From an uncultured Collinsella sp. (GTDB lineage Bacteria > Actinomycetota > Coriobacteriia > Coriobacteriales > Coriobacteriaceae): a stretch of 64,000 nt of DNA. This document shows, one piece after another, positions 8,195-16,767 of this stretch. The notes beneath the pieces were generated by a model. That model searched no databases. It was not told the DNA's origin and was given only the letters and a program-made list of their open reading frames with translations. Made by a program: the position numbers and the translations under genes. Within the stretch, counting starts at the first letter, position 1, and every line of letters starts with the position of its first letter. Location of the stretch: positions 16,042 through 80,041 of the forward strand of contig CAUAAZ010000008.1 in the NCBI GenBank assembly GCA_958427145.1. The letters run 5' to 3'.

Positions 8195-10174
8195 ATGAAT
8201 CTTCACCTTTCTCAGTCTGATGGCTTTTTGCGTGTGGCGGCGGCGTCGCCGCAGATTCGCGTTGCCGATGTCGAGGGCAATGCCGAGGTTGCGCTGGTGG
8301 CTGTTCGCGATGCTGCCGAGCGCGGCGTTCGCGCGCTGGTGCTGCCCGAGCTTAACCTGACCGGTTATACCGCGGCCGATTTGTTCCATAACCGCACACT
8401 GCTGCATGCCTGCGAGGCTGCTCTGGTGCATATCCTCGATGAGACTCGTGAGCTGCCGATTGTCTTTACCGTTGGCTTGCCCGTTGCGGTGGCAGAAAAC
8501 ATCTACAACTGCGCCGCCGTGTGCTGCGCGGGCGAGCTTTTGGGCCTTACGGCCAAGAAGTATCTGCCCAACTATGGCGAGTTCTACGAGCGCCGCTGGT
8601 TTGCTCCGGCGCCCGCAGATCCTGTGTGGGTCGAGTTTGCCGGTCAGGGTCCGGTTCCGCTGGGTTCGGGGCTTGTCTACCGCTGCTGTGATGAGGGTGC
8701 TGAGGACCTGGTGCTGGGCGTCGAGGCCTGTGAGGACCTGTGGGTACCTGCGCCGCCCTCGACCGAGATGGCGCTTGCCGGTGCCACGGTGATTCTCAAC
8801 CCCTCCGCTTCCGACGAGATCATCGGTAAGGCAGATTACCGACGCAGCCTCATATCCAACCAGAGCGCGCGCCTGTACTGCGCCTATGCCTATGCGGACG
8901 CGAGTGAGGGCGAGTCCACGACCGATATGGTCTTTGCGGGCGAGAACCTCGTCTATGAAAACGGATCTAAGCTCGCCGCCACGAAGCTCCTCACCTGCGA
9001 TATGGCGGTGGCCGATGTCGATCTTGACCGCCTGGTTTCCGAGCGCCGTCGCTCGACGACGTGGACGCGCGCGGACGATGCGCCGGAGGCCACGACCGTT
9101 GAGTTTTCGTTTGAGGGCGTGCTGGCCAAAGAGCCTGTCCTGCGCGATGCCTGCGATATCGACCGTGTCTTCCCCCGCGCGCCTTTTGTGCCGGCCGACC
9201 ACGGCGACCTGGCCGAGCGTTGCGAGACCATCCTCGATCTACAAACCGCGGGCCTCAAGACCCGCCTTGCCCATACGGGCACCAAGGCGGCCGTTATCGG
9301 CCTTTCGGGCGGTCTCGATTCCACGCTGGCGCTGCTTGTGACCGTGCGTGCCTTCGATGCGCTGGGGCTGCCGCGCACTGGTATCACAGCCGTGTCCATG
9401 CCCGGCTTCGGCACGACGCACCGCACTAAGTCGAATGCCGAGTCGCTCGCTCGCGACCTGGGTGTGAGCTTCCGCGAGGTCTCGATCCATGCTGCCGTGG
9501 AGCAGCACTTTAAGGATATTGAGCATGATCCGACCGTGCAGGACGTGACCTACGAGAACAGCCAGGCGCGCGAGCGTACGCAGATTCTGATGGATTTGGC
9601 CAACCAGGCTGGCGGTTTTGTCATTGGCACGGGCGACCTGTCGGAGCTGGCGCTCGGCTGGGCTACCTATAACGGCGACCACATGAGCATGTACGCCGTC
9701 AACGCGAGCGTGCCCAAGACGCTTGTGCGCCATCTGGTACGCTATGCCGCCGATGTCTTTGGCGGGCGCATTGCCGAGGTCTTGCTCGATATCCTCGATA
9801 CGCCGGTGTCCCCCGAGCTTCTGCCGCCCACGGGCGACGGCGAGATTGCGCAGAAGACCGAGGATTTGGTGGGCCCGTACGAGTTGCACGACTACTTCCT
9901 CTACTACCTGCTGCGTTTTGGCTTTGAGCCGGGCAAGATCTACCGCATGGCGCTCAAGAGCTTCGAGGGCGTCTACGACGCCAAGACCGTCCACACGTGG
10001 CTACGTACGTTCTACCGTCGCTTCTTTGCCCAGCAGTTTAAGCGCAGCTGCCTGCCCGATGGTCCCAAGGTGGGCTCGGTGACGCTCAGCCCGCGCGGCG
10101 ATTGGCGTATGCCGAGTGACGCTAGCTCGCGTCTGTGGCTTGCGCAGATCGACGCGCTCAATCCAGTTGACTAA
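8195..10174 (+). CDS. nadE: glutamine-dependent NAD(+) synthetase
   Basis: The 659-residue protein has two domains. An N-terminal nitrilase-like glutaminase carries the Glu in LPELNLTGY, the Lys in TAKKYLPNYGEFYERRWF and the Cys in VEACEDLW. A C-terminal NAD synthase domain has the pyrophosphate loop GLSGGLDSTLA. It makes NAD from nicotinate adenine dinucleotide, ATP and glutamine-derived ammonia, the last step of NAD synthesis. I choose the ATG at 8195, preceded by GGGAG; the one at 8168 has no such site. It is monocistronic, ended by a strong terminator. Confidence 0.93.
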   Translation: MNLHLSQSDGFLRVAAASPQIRVADVEGNAEVALVAVRDAAERGVRALVLPELNLTGYTAADLFHNRTLLHACEAALVHILDETRELPIVFTVGLPVAVAENIYNCAAVCCAGELLGLTAKKYLPNYGEFYERRWFAPAPADPVWVEFAGQGPVPLGSGLVYRCCDEGAEDLVLGVEACEDLWVPAPPSTEMALAGATVILNPSASDEIIGKADYRRSLISNQSARLYCAYAYADASEGESTTDMVFAGENLVYENGSKLAATKLLTCDMAVADVDLDRLVSERRRSTTWTRADDAPEATTVEFSFEGVLAKEPVLRDACDIDRVFPRAPFVPADHGDLAERCETILDLQTAGLKTRLAHTGTKAAVIGLSGGLDSTLALLVTVRAFDALGLPRTGITAVSMPGFGTTHRTKSNAESLARDLGVSFREVSIHAAVEQHFKDIEHDPTVQDVTYENSQARERTQILMDLANQAGGFVIGTGDLSELALGWATYNGDHMSMYAVNASVPKTLVRHLVRYAADVFGGRIAEVLLDILDTPVSPELLPPTGDGEIAQKTEDLVGPYELHDYFLYYLLRFGFEPGKIYRMALKSFEGVYDAKTVHTWLRTFYRRFFAQQFKRSCLPDGPKVGSVTLSPRGDWRMPSDASSRLWLAQIDALNPVD

Positions 10175-10242
10175 GGTTGGCTAAATTGAACCAATACGGG
10201 GGTTGCAAGCGTTACACTTTTGCAATCTGATGGCCCGTATCG

Positions 10243-10275
10243 CGCGGCGCTCTTGTCGGAGCGCCGCGTTTTTCA
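10243..10275 (+). terminator. terminator after nadE
   Basis: CGCGGCGCTC (10243-10252) pairs perfectly with GAGCGCCGCG (10259-10268), followed by five T. It ends 18 bases before the next start codon. Confidence 0.85.
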
Positions 10276-10292
10276 TATCGAAAGGTGGCACC

Positions 10293-11456
10293 ATGCAGGC
10301 ATCGCAGCGTCTCGACCGCTTTGGCGCGGAGGTCTTCGCCTCGCTCAACAACAAGCTTCTCGCGCTGAAGGCTCAGGGCAAGACCATTTACAACATGAGC
10401 GTGGGCACGCCCGATTTTAAGCCGTACGACCATGTGGTCGAGGCGCTCACGCAGGCAGCCCAAGATCCCGAGATGTGGAAGTATGCCCTGCGCGACCTGC
10501 CCGAACTCAAGCAAGCCGTGTGCGATTACTATGAGCGCCGCTTTGGCGTTTCGGGCATTACGCCGTCTATGGTGCAGTCGTGCAACGGCACGCAGGAGGG
10601 CGTGGGCCATTTGGGCCTGGCCCTGCTCGATCCGGGTGACACCATTCTGGTTCCCGATCCGTGCTACCCGGTCTTTGAGGCGGGTGCCAAGATCGCCGAT
10701 GCCAAGCTCGAATACTATCCGCTGGTTGCCGAGCATAATTACCTGCCCTATGTGGCGGGTATCGATCCCGAGGTGGCCGATCGTGCCAAGTATATGATCG
10801 TGTCGCTGCCCGCGAACCCGGTCGGCTCGGTGGGCACGCCCGAGATCTACGAGGAGATCATCACTTTCGCCCGCGAGCACGACCTGCTCATCGTTCACGA
10901 CAACGCATACTCCGACATCGTGTTCGACGGCGAGCCGGGTGGCAGCTTCCTGCAGTACCCTGGCGCGCTCGAGGTGGGCGTGGAGTTCTTCTCGCTCTCT
11001 AAGTCGTTTAACGTCACCGGTGCCCGCATCGGCTTTTTGGTCGGTCGCGAGGATGTGGTCTCGGCCTTCGCCAAGCTGCGCAGCCAGATTGACTTTGGTA
11101 TGTTCTTCCCGATCCAGAAGGCCGCCATCGCGTGCCTTAATGGCCCGCGCGATGAGGTCGAGGCGCAGCGTCTGAAGTACCAGGAGCGCCGCGATGCCCT
11201 GTGCGACGGTCTTGAGGGCCTGGGCTGGGAGCGACCCAACGCGCATGGCTCTATGTTTGTGTGGGCCAAGCTTCCCGGTGGTCGCACCGATTCTATGGCG
11301 TTTTGCGAGGAGCTTATGGAGAAGGCCGGCGTTGTGGTGACGCCGGGCGCGAGCTTTGGCCCTTCGGGCGAGGGGCACGTGCGTATGGCGCTGGTTTTGC
11401 CGCCCGACCAGATCGCTTTGGCTGTCGAGGCCATTCGCGAGGCGGGCTTGTATTAG
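10293..11456 (+). CDS. class I/II PLP aminotransferase, DapL/aspartate-aminotransferase-like
   Basis: The 387-residue enzyme has the fold type I aminotransferase layout. NPVGS follows the substrate loop, HDNAYSDIVFDG carries the Asp that binds the PLP pyridine nitrogen, and SLSKSFNVTGARIGF contains the Schiff-base Lys. The sequence resembles LL-diaminopimelate aminotransferases and acyl-diaminopimelate aminotransferases. Because the window encodes an acetylase-type DapH and an M20 deacetylase but no other DAP aminotransferase, it is a candidate for the N-acetyl-DAP step; that is inference. The start at 10293 follows AAAGGTGG. Confidence 0.78.
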   Translation: MQASQRLDRFGAEVFASLNNKLLALKAQGKTIYNMSVGTPDFKPYDHVVEALTQAAQDPEMWKYALRDLPELKQAVCDYYERRFGVSGITPSMVQSCNGTQEGVGHLGLALLDPGDTILVPDPCYPVFEAGAKIADAKLEYYPLVAEHNYLPYVAGIDPEVADRAKYMIVSLPANPVGSVGTPEIYEEIITFAREHDLLIVHDNAYSDIVFDGEPGGSFLQYPGALEVGVEFFSLSKSFNVTGARIGFLVGREDVVSAFAKLRSQIDFGMFFPIQKAAIACLNGPRDEVEAQRLKYQERRDALCDGLEGLGWERPNAHGSMFVWAKLPGGRTDSMAFCEELMEKAGVVVTPGASFGPSGEGHVRMALVLPPDQIALAVEAIREAGLY

Positions 11457-11496
11457 AAACCTATTTCGACTCGTCAATAGCTCGAAACCGATTTCG

Positions 11497-11520
11497 TGCA
11501 GTTATTTTACGAATACTGCA
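11497..11520. promoter_or_regulatory. palindrome upstream of ldh
   Basis: TGCAGTTATT and AATACTGCA form an interrupted inverted repeat about 140 bases before ldh, a candidate operator. A GGTAAACGGT motif follows near 11529, also found upstream of the second arcA. Confidence 0.35.
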
Positions 11521-11601
11521 AACAATTTCGGTAAACGGTCGATTTTTTGCTGCGAATAGGAGCATAATCAAAGTCCCGATTGGATGTATTGGGATTACGA
11601 C

Positions 11602-11634
11602 AAGCCGCTCGGGTCGTTCCCGGGCGGCTTGTTT
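11602..11634 (+). terminator. GC-rich hairpin in front of ldh
   Basis: CAAGCCGCTCGGG pairs with CCCGGGCGGCTTG and is followed by TTTG. It lies about 25 bases before the ldh start. It could terminate transcripts of the aminotransferase gene or act as a leader attenuator. Confidence 0.5.
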
Positions 11635-11657
11635 GTGGAGAGAGATGGGAGTTTCTA

Positions 11658-12608
11658 ATGGTTAACGAGAAGAAGGTCGCTATTGTCGGCTGCGGTTTCG
11701 TCGGTTCGTCTTCGGCGTTCGCACTGATGCAGAGTGGTCTGTTCTCCGAGATGGTCCTCATCGACGTGGACAAGAACCGTGCCGAGGGTGAGGCCCTGGA
11801 TATCGCGCACGGCATGACGTTTGCCGAGCCGATGAAGATCTACGCCGGCGATTATTCCGATGTCGCCGACGCCGCCATGATCGTCGTCACTGCTGGCGCT
11901 GCCCAGAAGCCCGGTGAGACCCGCCTGGACCTGGTCAACAAGAACGTCAGCATCTTTAAGTCCATTATCCCCGAGATTAAGAAGTCCGGCTTCGACGGCA
12001 TTCTGCTAATCGTCTCCAACCCGGTCGATGTCCTGACCTACGCCGCCATCAAGATGTCCGGCCTGCCCGAGGGGCACGTCATCGGTTCCGGTACCGTGCT
12101 CGACACCGGCCGCCTGCAGCAGATGCTCGGCGCTCACGTCGAGGTTGACCCGCGCGATGTCCAGGCCTATGTCATGGGCGAGCACGGCGACTCCGAGTTT
12201 GTCGCTTGGTCCAGCGCTCAGGTTGCCGGCGTTCCGCTGAACACTTTCTGTGAGCTTCACGGCCACTTGGAGCATGAGGCTGCCGAGAAGCGCATCGCCG
12301 AGGACGTCAAGAACTCCGCCTACACCATCATCGAGAAGAAGCACGCCACCTACTATGGCGTCGCCATGGCCGTCAAGCGCATCTGCACCGCCGTCATGCG
12401 CGATGAGCAGACCGTTCTGCCCGTCTCTTCGCTCATGGTGGGCGAGTATGGCCTGTCCGATCTTGCCATCTCCATGCCGACCGTCGTTGGCCGCGACGGC
12501 GTTGTCTGCCGCGTCCCCGTGCCGCTGAACGACGACGAGCAGCATGAGCTCACCGTCTCCGCCAAGGCCCTCAAGGACATCATCGACAGCGTCGATTTCT
12601 CCTGCTAA
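11658..12608 (+). CDS. ldh: L-lactate dehydrogenase
   Basis: The 316-residue NAD-dependent enzyme reduces pyruvate to L-lactate. The N-terminal Rossmann loop is VGCGFVGSS, the specificity loop AAQKPGETRLDLVNKN has the Gln typical of lactate rather than malate dehydrogenases, and GEHGDSEF has the catalytic His. The start at 11658 follows GGGAG. It is monocistronic, with a hairpin in front and a strong terminator behind. With ackA and pta it makes up the fermentative end of metabolism visible here. Confidence 0.93.
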   Translation: MVNEKKVAIVGCGFVGSSSAFALMQSGLFSEMVLIDVDKNRAEGEALDIAHGMTFAEPMKIYAGDYSDVADAAMIVVTAGAAQKPGETRLDLVNKNVSIFKSIIPEIKKSGFDGILLIVSNPVDVLTYAAIKMSGLPEGHVIGSGTVLDTGRLQQMLGAHVEVDPRDVQAYVMGEHGDSEFVAWSSAQVAGVPLNTFCELHGHLEHEAAEKRIAEDVKNSAYTIIEKKHATYYGVAMAVKRICTAVMRDEQTVLPVSSLMVGEYGLSDLAISMPTVVGRDGVVCRVPVPLNDDEQHELTVSAKALKDIIDSVDFSC

Positions 12609-12640
12609 ATCAAGCTCGCTAGAGCGAAAAGCTACAATGA

Positions 12641-12676
12641 AGGCGTCCGGGCCCACACGGTCCGGGCGCCTTTTTG
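12641..12676 (+). terminator. terminator after ldh
   Basis: AGGCGTCCGGGCC pairs with GGTCCGGGCGCCT (13 bp with two G-T pairs), followed by five T. Confidence 0.88.
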
Positions 12677-12677
12677 G

Positions 12678-12719
12678 TGCAAAGTAACCTGACCCCAATG
12701 CACCATCCCAATGCACCAT
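12678..12719. repeat. AACCTG-type intergenic repeat with a 13-bp tandem duplication
   Basis: CCCAATGCACCAT occurs twice in direct tandem (12694-12706 and 12707-12719), preceded by CAAAGTAACCTGACCCC. A related sequence, CAAAGCAACCTGTCCCC, lies on the other side of the DUF2974 gene. Confidence 0.6.
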
Positions 12720-12735
12720 AGTTGATGGGAGGGCC

Positions 12736-13896
12736 ATGTCGGATTCGCCTAATTTTTTGACCTATGCCCAGACGGCGTTTGATCCGTTTGAGGAGCGGCC
12801 GTTCTGCGCGGTGGATAGCCTCGTCTTTGCGTGGTTGTCCTATTTGCGTTTGCCGGGTGATATGGCGGAGCTGACGAACTGGCAGGGCCTAGACGTACGC
12901 GAGCTGCTGCGTGCCGAGTGCTACCGGGACATGATTGACGACTTGTGGGACCCGGAGGGGAGCAGGGCCTTGTTGGAGGCCGTGGCAGCAAGTCCTCGCT
13001 ACCGTGGCGTGCACGTTTGCGGCTATCGTGCTGTGAGCGATATGGTGGCGACGGAGCAGTTCGCAGCCATGGCGTTCCGGTTTCCGGCGGGGTTTAGTTA
13101 TCTTTCCTTCCGGGGGACCGATAGTACGATTGTGGGCTGGAAAGAGGACTTTAACATGGCGTTCCGGTGTCCTGTGCCGGCCCAGGAATCCGCGGCACGT
13201 TATGTGGACGAGGCGGCGGATGCGATTGGCGGGCCGCTTTTGTGCGGGGGTCATTCCAAGGGTGGAAACCTTGCGGTGTACGGTGCAGCGATGTGCTCCG
13301 ATGTTGCCCGTGAACGAATCGAACGGGCGTATTCCCATGATGGCCCGGGCTTCGTCGAGGAGTTTCTGAACGGCGACGCCTTTGCCGATCTTTCCGGTCG
13401 AATCGACAAGACGCTACCTCGGTCGTCGATCTTTGGCATGATGTTCGAGACACAGGAGGACTATGCCATCGTTGAGAGCACCGAGTTCAGCCTGCTGCAG
13501 CACAATCCCTTTAGCTGGGTGGTTGATGGTCACGACTTCGTGTACTGTGAGCGCCTGTCTGCCGGTGCTCGATACGTTGATGGTTCCATTCGCGAGATGC
13601 TGCTTGCAGTGTCGCCTAGCGAACGCGAGCGTTTTGTAGATGCGTTGTTCTCCGTGTTTGAGGCTACGGGTGCTGAGCGGTTTGCGGATATCGCTGGGAA
13701 TCTGCGCGAGAGCCTACCCGTGATGCTCCAGGCAGCGCAAGGCTTTGACAAGGATACGCGACGCTTTGTCTCGCAGACCATCGTTGCGATTCTTAAGTGT
13801 GCGCTGCTGCCCAAACGACCCCAGATCGACGTGCCCGCTGCCGGCAAGAGTTTGGCAGAACAGCTCGAGGCTTGGCAGTCCGAGCTCCTGCGCTAA
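12736..13896 (+). CDS. DUF2974 alpha/beta-hydrolase-like protein
   Basis: The 386-residue protein belongs to the DUF2974 family of lipase-like proteins. The nucleophile elbow GHSKGGNLA, about residue 175, contains the predicted catalytic Ser. YSHDGPGF and the later DGHDFVYC supply candidate Asp/His residues. There is no signal peptide, so it is probably cytoplasmic. GGGAGG precedes the ATG. The substrate is unknown. Related AACCTG-type repeats lie on both sides of the gene, suggesting it sits in a repeat-bounded segment. Confidence 0.75.
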   Translation: MSDSPNFLTYAQTAFDPFEERPFCAVDSLVFAWLSYLRLPGDMAELTNWQGLDVRELLRAECYRDMIDDLWDPEGSRALLEAVAASPRYRGVHVCGYRAVSDMVATEQFAAMAFRFPAGFSYLSFRGTDSTIVGWKEDFNMAFRCPVPAQESAARYVDEAADAIGGPLLCGGHSKGGNLAVYGAAMCSDVARERIERAYSHDGPGFVEEFLNGDAFADLSGRIDKTLPRSSIFGMMFETQEDYAIVESTEFSLLQHNPFSWVVDGHDFVYCERLSAGARYVDGSIREMLLAVSPSERERFVDALFSVFEATGAERFADIAGNLRESLPVMLQAAQGFDKDTRRFVSQTIVAILKCALLPKRPQIDVPAAGKSLAEQLEAWQSELLR

Positions 13897-13902
13897 CCAT
13901 TG

Positions 13903-13947
13903 GCGCAAAGCAACCTGTCCCCGATGCATCAATCTTCGATGCGCCTG
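13903..13947. repeat. AACCTGTCCCC-type intergenic repeat
   Basis: GGCGCAAAGCAACCTGTCCCC followed by GATGCATC and CGATGCGCC resembles the repeat before the DUF2974 gene. Confidence 0.5.
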
Positions 13948-13998
13948 GGGCGGGCTCGACCGCTATACTGGTTCGTGCCGAAATCGATCTAGAACGGA

Positions 13999-15012
13999 AT
14001 GCCGTATATGAAAATCAATCACGCGATTCTGCATATCCTGGACTTTGACTCTGCCGTCAACGTCATGAGCCAGCGCGAGCTCGATATCGAGAGCCGTACC
14101 GTGCGCAACTTCGTGACCACGCATCTGCGCCGCGCACGTACCTCGGCCGACAATAAACGCGCCACGTTTGCCGAGAACTCTGCGTTTGGCGGCGAGCTCA
14201 AGGGCTATTTCTTTGGCGAGCGCGAGTTCGTGGACCTGTCGCAGCAGATTGCGGAGTTTATCTCTTCCGAACTCACCAAGGCTGAGAAAGCCGAGTCCAC
14301 CGACGTGCTTGTGGCGGACTTTGACGACGATGAGGATGCCCGCTGGTTTGCCGTGATGCTGCTGGGCTCCAAGCAGGCATTCATGCACGAGGTGGGTCGC
14401 GAAGAGGGCGAGGTGCGTAACGACATCGCGCGCCACTATGCCATTCTGCCGAACCCCTCGCAAAAGGTGCCGAGCTATGCAATCGTGCGTGCAAGCACCA
14501 TGGAGATCGGCTATGTGGATAAGAAACGCAAGATTGCCGGCGAGGATCGCATGCTCATTCCCGATGGCCTGCTGCAATGTGACACGGGCGTTTCGGGTAA
14601 GGAGGTCATCGACACGGTGACGCGCGTGGTCGAGGAGGTCGCTGAAGAGCACGGCGCCAACACGGCTGTAGCGCTCGCTAAGGTCAAAGCCGCCGTTGCC
14701 GAGAAGGTTGAGGATGACGAGGAGCTGCCGCCTTGGGATATCGTCGATGAGGTCTTTGAGGACGAACCGGTTATCAAGGAGAGCGTGCGCGCGGCACTGA
14801 CCGAGGAGAAGGTGCCTGAGCGTGTGCCCGTGGAGCGCAAGCAGGTCGAACGCGCGGCGGTGCGCAATCATAAGATCCGTACCGACACGGGTATCGAAAT
14901 CAGCTTCCCGGCCGAGATGGGTTCGAACTCCGAATACATCGAGTTTGTCAACGAGCCCAACGGCCTCATCTCCATCGAGCTCAAAAACATCGGCAGCATC
15001 GAGAACCGATAA
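13999..15012 (+). CDS. 37-kDa nucleoid-associated protein (NdpA/YejK family)
   Basis: The 337-residue protein matches the nucleoid-associated family by overall layout: an N-terminal NHAILHILD segment, a central catalytic-like fold with RHYAILPNPSQKVPSYAIVRASTMEIGY, and a C-terminal DTGIEISFPAEMGSNSEYIEF. Members bind the nucleoid; their precise role is unclear. The start could be 13999 or the next ATG at 14008; neither has a strong ribosome-binding site. A bidirectional terminator follows. Confidence 0.75.
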   Translation: MPYMKINHAILHILDFDSAVNVMSQRELDIESRTVRNFVTTHLRRARTSADNKRATFAENSAFGGELKGYFFGEREFVDLSQQIAEFISSELTKAEKAESTDVLVADFDDDEDARWFAVMLLGSKQAFMHEVGREEGEVRNDIARHYAILPNPSQKVPSYAIVRASTMEIGYVDKKRKIAGEDRMLIPDGLLQCDTGVSGKEVIDTVTRVVEEVAEEHGANTAVALAKVKAAVAEKVEDDEELPPWDIVDEVFEDEPVIKESVRAALTEEKVPERVPVERKQVERAAVRNHKIRTDTGIEISFPAEMGSNSEYIEFVNEPNGLISIELKNIGSIENR

Positions 15013-15032
15013 ACTGCGCTTGGACGCTGCGG

Positions 15033-15079
15033 AAAACAAAAAGGCCGAAACCCTTCGGGACTTCGGCCTTTTTTGTTTT
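15033..15079. terminator. bidirectional terminator
   Basis: AAACAAAAAGGCCGAA pairs with TTCGGCCTTTTTTGTTT, with T-runs on both strands. It separates the convergent ndpA-like gene and the dap operon. Confidence 0.88.
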
Positions 15080-15119
15080 CGGCTTGGTTGCTGACATTGC
15101 GCCGCAGGTTGGGCATACG

Positions 15120-15266
15120 TCAGCGAAAACGCCCCAGAGCGAGCAAGGTGACGTGAAAGAGGAGGGCATTGACCTTCTGGTCATGCCCGACGATTGAACG
15201 TCAGATTGCCGCTTAGGGGCGTTTGCAGCGTCGACTAGTTACGCGGTTTGGTGAAAACCGCGTAAC
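15120..15266 (-). ncRNA. structured 3'-UTR element, family A copy 2
   Basis: Read on the minus strand, it begins two bases after the dapH stop. Hairpin H1 has the same 9-bp stem as copy 1 (15238-15246 with 15258-15266) and loop TTTTCACCAAA. Next comes TCGACGCTGC. The outer helix is AAACGCCCC (15127-15135) against GGGGCGTTT (15216-15224). The inner hairpin GGGCATTGACC/GGTCATGCCC is flanked by conserved GAAAGAG and CGACG-TTGAACG on the plus strand. The stem sequences differ from copy 1 but still pair. Confidence 0.58.
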
Positions 15267-15267
15267 C

Positions 15268-15987
15268 CTACAGTTGGCGCAGGCCTTCCTCGAGGCCGGT
15301 CTTGCTGTCGGTCTTCTCGTCGCGCATCTTGATGACGCGGGCGGGGACACCGGCCACGACGGCGCCGGCGGGGACATCCTCGACGCACACGGCGCCGGCG
15401 GCAACGACAGCGCCCTTGCCTACGTGCACGCCCTCCAGGACCACGGCGTTGGCGCCGATCATGACATCGTCCTCGATGATGACGGGCGTGGCGCTGGCGG
15501 GCTCCACAACGCCTGCCAGCACGGTGCCGGCGCCGATGTGGCAGTTCTTGCCCACGGTGGCGCGGCCGCCCAGCACGGCGCCCATATCAATCATGGAGCC
15601 TTCGCCAATGACGGAGCCGATGTTGATGATGGCGCCCATCATGATGACGGCGCGATCGCCGATCTCGACGCGGTCACGGATGATCGCGCCCGGCTCGATG
15701 CGGGCGTTGATGCCCTTAAGGTCGAGCATGGGCACGGCAGAGTTGCGGCAGTCATTCTCGACATCGTAGTAGTCGATGGAGTCGGCATTGGCATCGAGGA
15801 TGGCCTTGAGCTCATCCCAGTCGCCAAAGACGGTCTTGCCGCGACGGCCGCCGTAGACATGTGCGTCGCCCCAGGCAACCTTCATGCCGGGCTTCTCGCG
15901 CACGTACAGCTTGACAGGTGTCTTTTTGGGCACGGTAGCGATGTAGTTGATAATCTCCTGGGCATCCATCTCGGCTGCGTTGCTCAT
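15268..15987 (-). CDS. dapH: 2,3,4,5-tetrahydropyridine-2,6-dicarboxylate N-acetyltransferase
   Basis: The 239-residue protein has a left-handed beta-helix made of hexapeptide repeats (for example [30 protein letters not shown]), preceded by the N-terminal domain typical of DapH. It transfers acetyl from acetyl-CoA to tetrahydrodipicolinate, committing lysine synthesis to the acetylase branch. It is the last gene of lysA-dapA, dapB, dapH, all on the minus strand. AAAGGAGAG lies upstream of the start. Its 3' untranslated region holds a family A element. Confidence 0.9.
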   Translation of the reverse strand: MSNAAEMDAQEIINYIATVPKKTPVKLYVREKPGMKVAWGDAHVYGGRRGKTVFGDWDELKAILDANADSIDYYDVENDCRNSAVPMLDLKGINARIEPGAIIRDRVEIGDRAVIMMGAIINIGSVIGEGSMIDMGAVLGGRATVGKNCHIGAGTVLAGVVEPASATPVIIEDDVMIGANAVVLEGVHVGKGAVVAAGAVCVEDVPAGAVVAGVPARVIKMRDEKTDSKTGLEEGLRQL

Positions 15988-16026
15988 TTGCTATCTCTCC
16001 TTTGGGTGGATTCGGTTGATACCTGG

Positions 16027-16767
16027 TTAGGCAAACATGACCTGGTCGAACGTATAGAAGCCGGGTTCGCGGGTGACGAACTTCTGGGCGGCGGCCAGGG
16101 CGCCGTTGACGAAGATCTGACGGCTCGTGGCGCGGTGGGTGAGCGTGACCTCCTCGTCCTGGCCAAAGAAACTCACTTCGTGGACGCCGGCGACGGTGCC
16201 CCCGCGCAGCGAGTGCATACCGATCTCCTTGGGGTCACGCGCGCCGCACATGCCCTCGCGGCCATAGACGGGGTGGTAGCCTGCCTCGGGCTCGGCCTCG
16301 ACGACGGCATCGAGCAGTAGCTTGGCAGTGCCGCTGGGGGCGTCGACCTTTTGGTTGTGGTGAGTCTCGACAATCTCGCAGTCAAAGCCGGGCAGCTCAC
16401 GCGTGGCCTGGGCCACTAGATGACGCAGGGCTGCGATGCCGATGGAGTAATTGCCCGAGTGCATAACGCGGGTGTTCTGGCCCAGCTCACGCAGACGGTC
16501 CATCTGCTCGGGCGTATAGCCCGTGGTGCCCGAGACCAACGCGGCGCCCGTGCGCTCGACATAGGCGACGACGGCATCGAAGGTCACGACGTTCGAGAAG
16601 TCGATGATAACGTCGGCCGCCGGGGCGCTCTCGAGCTCGGACAGATCAAAACCGATCTGGGCGACGATATCAAAAACGGGTTGACCGGCGGCGTCGACAA
16701 CGCCCTCGGCGGTGGTGCGGATGAGCGAGCCCATGCGGCCCGTTCCCATAATGACGGTCTTAATCAA
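16027..16767 (-). CDS. dapB: 4-hydroxy-tetrahydrodipicolinate reductase
   Basis: The 246-residue protein has the N-terminal dinucleotide-binding segment VIMGTGRMGSLIR, the GTTGY loop and the substrate-binding ETHHNQKVDAPSGTAK motif with the catalytic His-His and Lys. It reduces the DapA product with NAD(P)H. Its start overlaps the end of the dapA region by eight bases, so translation is probably coupled. It is in the same operon as lysA-dapA and dapH. Confidence 0.92.
   Translation of the reverse strand: MIKTVIMGTGRMGSLIRTTAEGVVDAAGQPVFDIVAQIGFDLSELESAPAADVIIDFSNVVTFDAVVAYVERTGAALVSGTTGYTPEQMDRLRELGQNTRVMHSGNYSIGIAALRHLVAQATRELPGFDCEIVETHHNQKVDAPSGTAKLLLDAVVEAEPEAGYHPVYGREGMCGARDPKEIGMHSLRGGTVAGVHEVSFFGQDEEVTLTHRATSRQIFVNGALAAAQKFVTREPGFYTFDQVMFA

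Noticed and set aside
11602..11634. T-box or other riboswitch before ldh
   Set aside because: Only a single GC-rich hairpin is seen, without T-box or known aptamer motifs.
15223..16320. plus-strand frame over dapH/dapB
   Set aside because: Shadow frame rich in Asp/Gly/His; it begins in the family A element and covers two clear dap genes.
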